From: Phoronis ovalis
Taxonomy: Eukaryota > Phoronida > Phoronidae
DNA length: 11,506 bases
Assembly (NCBI GenBank): GCA_028565635.1
Contig: JAOXYB010052568.1
Coordinates: 1 to 11,506, forward strand
Direction of reading: 5' to 3'
The notes beneath the pieces are model-generated. The model worked only from the letters and a program-made list of their open reading frames with translations, made no database searches and was not told the origin of the DNA. The position numbers were made by a program, and so were the translations under genes. Position 1 is the first letter of the stretch; the number at the start of each line of letters is the position of its first letter. Shown in pieces: positions 8,581 to 11,506 of the stretch.

Positions 8581-9188
8581 CTAGTCATAGCACTGTAGTG
8601 GGCCTAGACGGTGATAACCATCTTCAAGATCATGATTCAAGTCTCCAAATGCCATCTTAGTAATTGGTAAATCATCTTTGAATCCAAGTAAGCCAGAATC
8701 TGACCTCCAAGTGCCATCTTCAGTGTCACAGTTGCAGGCTTTTCCTGGCGTATCACAACTGTTTGACATGCCACAGGCACACTTATTGCTGCCCGGTGTA
8801 GCACCGCCCCAGTAATCTAACTCTTTGCCACTTCTAGAGTACAGAGAGGCCCAGCGTGAAGTTTTATAAACAATTGGATTGTGCAAACATTCATACTTAA
8901 TGAACTGAACACATTTACTTGACAGGTTAATAACTCGTGTAATCTGCGCTAGAGAGGCATGGTATGCAACCTGCCTTATAGAACATTTAGGAACACTTGA
9001 GCTGCATCTAGTTGCTTTTAGTCTGGCCTCTGAGTTGTGATGTAAGATGGTAATAGTTTGGTTAAAGTGAAGTGTCATATCACACTCCACATGGAACTGT
9101 GGGACTCCTCCTGCACCATCTGGATCCACCACATAGTCACCATTACCACGGAAACCAGCACGCTTCCAGTCTCCACATGTTCGGGGAA
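8581..9188 (-). CDS. Fibrinogen-like gene exon 2 (whole fibrinogen-like domain)
   Basis: The acceptor on the minus strand is ATTTCCAG, AG at 9190-9189. One exon carries the entire domain, residues 86-286, ending GPLQCYD and TAG at 8583-8581. A whole domain on one exon with phase-1 entry is the arrangement that allows domain shuffling. The YWGG...CACG...CNCD signature at 210-239 sets it apart from ordinary fibrinogen/ficolin domains, which instead keep a calcium site and a CXXXP...W pattern. Confidence 0.87.
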
Positions 9189-10192
9189 CTGGAAATTATA
9201 TGATGGTTAAAATTATTGTCTTAATTTCCTTAATTACAAGTTGCTTTGTGTCCTTGCTAGTAACTTTAAAAGCCAATTCCCTTCAGACCCTATCCTTTTC
9301 GGGATTTCAAAATCTGAAAAAGGAATCCCTTTCCTTGACTGGGGCTAGATAAACTTAACTTAAACTGGACTAAATATTAAACTTGGAAGATTGGATTGCG
9401 ATTTTTAGTTTTTGGGGTTTTGTCAAAAATGGCAAGGACAGATTAATGGGTTAACGAAATCCCACTCTATCATGGATTAATAATTAATATTATAGTACAA
9501 CTCTGTCCTAAAGTAAAACTTGATAAAATGTGGCTCTAGCTTTCCTGGACTAAAAACGTACAAAAGGATACCCTTTTGGGATACCCTTGGGGTTTGGGTA
9601 TAATTTATATATAAAATGAAATTTATTGTTAAATTCTTGTTCTTTTATAAAAAATAATTTCTGAGTGATAGCAAGACTGACAAAATTGCAACTGAAATTA
9701 TTCAAGGATCATAGGAAATGCTACTCAGATGTATGGTTACTATGTTCACCATGTTAAAAAACAAAAAATTATAACATGATGATAATAACATGAATCAATA
9801 GCTAATGTAAAAATTTAGTTTTTCTTATCATATTATGTCAACAAAGTGTTATCCTGATATCTTTAACTATAGACAAAGTATTTATCTTGATTTGACTGCA
9901 ACAATGGACTTAACTTGGAATAATTATTACAAATCTTACATTTCGGTGTTGCCATACACTTTTGTAGCTGTCCTTGTACAGATATCAGGTCAGTTTTGCA
10001 GGTTGATAGCTTGGTCTCTAATTCTTTGTTTCCTTGGATTTCCGATTTCAATGCTGTCACCAGTGTCTTCAATTCAGCTAATTCTTTCTCCACAATAGAA
10101 TTTGGTGGAATTGTTGTAGCCCATGTTTTGACAACCAGACACAGAACCAGGATCAACAAAATATTACGCATCATGTTCTTACCCATTTGCAT
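8581..10192 (-). CDS. Secreted CNTNAP-type fibrinogen-like domain protein, two exons
   Basis: The exons are 10192-9940 and 9188-8581 on the minus strand, joined T|TT (Phe85), giving 286 codons and TAG. Residues 1-25 form a signal peptide (MRNILLILVLCLVVKTWA core). Residues 33-78 are a heptad-like helix with Cys65 and Cys79 that could link chains. Residues 86-286 match the fibrinogen-like domain of contactin-associated proteins: CGDWKRAGFRGNGDY start, VECDMT, ITILHHN, YWGG, KCACG...C.......CNC, W..D.G.L..K..LP, and GPLQC near the end. CNTNAP proteins are large membrane adhesion proteins; here there are no EGF, laminin-G or membrane segments. The mature part has 14 Cys and N-glycosylation sequons at 127 and 172. 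A role in recognition or adhesion is inferred. ATG 10192 is the first ATG after an in-frame upstream stop; Met3 is an alternative. Confidence 0.85.
9189..9939 (-). other. Single intron of the fibrinogen-like gene
   Basis: This is a 751-bp GT-AG intron, AT-rich and non-coding. It contains the short direct repeat GGATACCCTT at 9566-9575 and 9579-9588. An inverted 9-mer pair lies at 9291-9299 (TATCCTTTT) and 9562-9570 (AAAAGGATA). These could be remnants of an old mobile element. Open frames inside it, including one running from exon 1 past the donor, are readthrough. Confidence 0.75.
9940..10192 (-). CDS. Fibrinogen-like gene exon 1 (signal peptide and coiled coil)
   Basis: It encodes residues 1-84 and one base of codon 85. 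The donor on the minus strand is AAAT|GTAAGA at 9939. Several Met codons (1, 3, 7, 8) precede the hydrophobic core, so the exact start is uncertain, but all would give a signal peptide with likely cleavage after WA25. Upstream in frame there is a TGA at 10261-10259 and no other ATG. Confidence 0.82.
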
Positions 10193-10626
10193 CCAGTAAG
10201 GACAAGTAATGAAATAATGTAAGGGGTAAAGTACAGAAGTCCAGGGTATAACTCTGACTCAGTGCATAATATTTACTAATCTCAAAAATGATATTACTAA
10301 ATAAGGAAAATAAAATGCTGTTTATAAATTGTATAATAAAAAAGTAATTAATATGTTTTAATGACAATGTTGGATTCTAATATTTTCTTAAAATCAATTT
10401 AAAAAAAAATTGTATACAGAAAGTAATGTAACTCGGAACAAAGTGCGGCTGGGCTGTGAATGTCATGGGCTACAGAAAAGTCTCAATTTTCCATCCAGTG
10501 TTGCTGTTACCAGCTGAAAAATAAGCAATTATTGAAATTTTATTGTATTTTAAAGTGTTTTTCATCATGTACCCAGTATTAATACAGACAAACATAATAC
10601 AGATTGACTACTACTAACTGCAGATA
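10193..10626. other. Upstream region of the fibrinogen-like gene
   Basis: Apart from the doubtful exon at 10470-10513 I see no gene. It should hold the promoter and 5' UTR of the minus-strand gene if that gene has no further 5' exon. No convincing TATA box or start site can be named in such AT-rich sequence. Confidence 0.4.
10470..10513 (-). CDS. Doubtful terminal exon of an upstream minus-strand gene
   Basis: On the minus strand a strong acceptor (TATTTTTCAG, AG at 10515-10514) precedes a short frame that would read xGNSNTGWKIETFL and stop at TAG 10472-10470. No exon before it could be joined in a matching phase; the repeat copy at 10695-10627 offers no suitable donor. It could instead be a 5' UTR exon of the fibrinogen-like gene or chance. 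Confidence 0.18.
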
Positions 10627-10695
10627 AACAACAGGTCTGCGGGTGCAGACAGATGCCCATCATATGATGTAGTTTCTTTAGTTGTAAAGCCATCT
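10627..10695 (-). repeat. Right copy of the 69-bp inverted repeat pair
   Basis: The reverse complement matches 2-70 at 67 of 69 positions. It keeps the 12-bp palindrome and a slightly weaker hairpin (GTCTGC-ACCC-GCAGAC). Similarity stops at both sides (10626 and 10696), so this copy has clear limits of about 69 bp. In the reading frame of the left copy it would code the same 23 residues and then stop after four more codons. Confidence 0.9.
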
Positions 10696-10773
10696 TTGTA
10701 TGTATAAGAGTTTTGAGGTTGATAAGAGAGGGAAAATGTCAAATTTTTGGTTTGAAAGAAAAATAGGTGGTTT

Positions 10774-10801
10774 TGCTTTGTCTTTCCCGAAATGGCGTAC
10801 C
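10774..10801 (+). repeat. Truncated tandem-repeat unit
   Basis: The GCTTTGTCTTTCCCGAAATGG segment here corresponds to the middle of the complete units at about 10995 and 11318. It is then joined directly to the start of the next unit, which lacks the ~100 bases that follow in the others. This is an internal deletion or an array edge. Confidence 0.7.
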
Positions 10802-11124
10802 AAATATAAACCTGATCAGATAAAAACCGAAGCAGTTATTGTGCGACAAAGAAATTGTTACGCACAACAAAAAATTCCAAGATTCATATCGGCATTTGAC
10901 CTACTTCTCAAGGTCAATTTGAAATGTCACTTAGACTAATACACCCGCCAACCTATGACCTTCATGAATCCACCTTCAAATCGTCCAATCATGGCTTCGT
11001 CTTTCCCGAAATGGGCACAACGTAACATGCACTCCGGGTACAAACATGCCAGTCAGCCATCTTGGAAGTTATCCAAGTCAAAATTACTGCCTATCAGCAC
11101 TTTGACCAGTATTTAGCCTGTACT
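10802..11124 (+). repeat. Tandem repeat unit 1 (~323 bp)
   Basis: The unit starts AAATATAAA and is repeated from 11125. Long shared stretches include GACCTACTTCTCAAGGTCA, TTTGAAATGTCACTTA, CGTCTTTCCCGAAATGGG and CAACGTAACATGCACTC. By eye the two full units are roughly 80-85% alike with a few small indels. No coding frame is kept between units. Confidence 0.85.
10897..10916. promoter_or_regulatory. Everted AGGTCA half-sites, 8-base spacer (ER8), unit 1
   Basis: TGACCT-N8-AGGTCA is an exact everted repeat of the nuclear-receptor half-site. ER8 elements are known targets of RXR heterodimers such as RAR/RXR. Whether it is bound here is unknown; it may be part of the repeat by chance. Confidence 0.4.
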
Positions 11125-11453
11125 AAATATAAAGTTGATATAAAAACTGAAGCAGTCATTGCAAGACAAGAAAAGTGTTACGCAAATGAAAAATTTCAAA
11201 GATTCGTATCGGAATTTGACCTACTTCTCAAGGTCACTTTGAAATGTCACTTAATGGGTCTAATACACCCACCAACCTATGGGCTTTGTGATCCACCTTC
11301 ACATCGTCCAATCATCGCTTCGTCTTTCCCGAAATGGGCGCAACGTAACATGCACTCTCGGGTACAAACATGGCTACCAGTCGGCCATGTTAGAAGTAAT
11401 CAGGGTCAAACTTATATCCGACGTGTACTTTTGACCAGTACTTACCTTGTACC
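11125..11453 (+). repeat. Tandem repeat unit 2 (~329 bp)
   Basis: This is a direct repeat of 10802-11124, with a 3-base loss near its start and small insertions near 11250 and 11365. Divergence is spread along the unit, with the AGGTCA-containing segment among its best-kept parts. Confidence 0.85.
11217..11236. promoter_or_regulatory. Everted AGGTCA half-sites, 8-base spacer (ER8), unit 2
   Basis: This has the same exact TGACCT-N8-AGGTCA arrangement, with an identical spacer, 320 bp after the first one. All 20 bases are unchanged, although the units as a whole differ at many positions. Confidence 0.4.
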
Positions 11454-11506
11454 TAATATGAAGATGATTCGACAAAAACAAAAGCTATTATTGCAAGCTA
11501 ACATCT
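11454..11506 (+). repeat. Start of tandem repeat unit 3, cut by window end
   Basis: The bases from about 11454 (AATATGAAGATGAT...) resemble the first ~50 bases of units 1 and 2, more loosely than those resemble each other. The array therefore continues beyond the window. Confidence 0.6.

Noticed and set aside
9835-10199. Two + strand frames (9835-10098 and 9996-10199)
   Set aside because: They are antisense to exon 1 of the fibrinogen-like gene, which has a clear signal peptide, coiled coil and correct splice phase.
10179-10367. 62-codon - strand frame upstream of the fibrinogen-like gene, hydrophobic
   Set aside because: It comes from AT-rich sequence (Phe/Ile/Leu/Tyr codons) and overlaps exon 1 in another frame; there is no splice or homology support.
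10700-10939. 79-codon + strand frame
   Set aside because: It spans the edge of the tandem repeat and is not kept in the next unit.
1-11506. CRISPR array, tRNA, rRNA or bacterial-type operon
   Set aside because: The window has spliced animal genes; no short regular repeat-spacer array or recognisable RNA gene was seen.

Overview
This is eukaryotic nuclear DNA from an animal. It is AT-rich, and its genes are split by many introns of about 165 to 750 bp, nearly all GT-AG. Gene content and style (a long FSIP1-type sperm coiled-coil gene beside a small secreted fibrinogen-like gene of the CNTNAP/CASPR type, plus ~320 bp tandem repeats) suggest a lophotrochozoan, most likely a mollusc such as a bivalve. 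The species assignment is inference. Both protein identifications come from comparing translated exons with remembered family motifs, not from a search.

Layout. At the left edge (about 2-161) lies a ~69 bp repeat inside a short reading frame that is open to the window edge. From 567 to 7654 on the + strand there are 14 consecutive coding exons of an FSIP1 (fibrous sheath-interacting protein 1) homologue. The joined exons give 715 codons with no stop before the terminal TGA; the N-terminal exon(s) lie upstream or were not recognised. Its 3' UTR runs to about 8100-8230, with three AATAAA signals. Facing it on the - strand (8581-10192) is a complete-looking two-exon gene for a 286-residue secreted protein: signal peptide, short coiled coil, then a fibrinogen-like domain closest to that of CNTNAP proteins. 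The two genes converge tail to tail with only a few hundred bases between them.

Right of this gene are a doubtful terminal exon (10470-10513, - strand), a second inverted copy of the left-edge repeat (10627-10695), and an array of ~320-bp tandem repeats (about 10774 to the window end). Each complete repeat carries the same everted pair of AGGTCA half-sites with an 8-base spacer.

Nothing suggests the two genes work together. FSIP1 is a sperm-flagellum/ciliary type of protein; the other is a secreted recognition or adhesion type of protein. The most notable points are the inverted 69-bp repeat pair 10.6 kb apart, the stand-alone secreted CNTNAP-type domain, a GC-AG intron in FSIP1, three repeated acidic LL-helix motifs on successive FSIP1 exons, and the tandem array with conserved nuclear-receptor-like sites.
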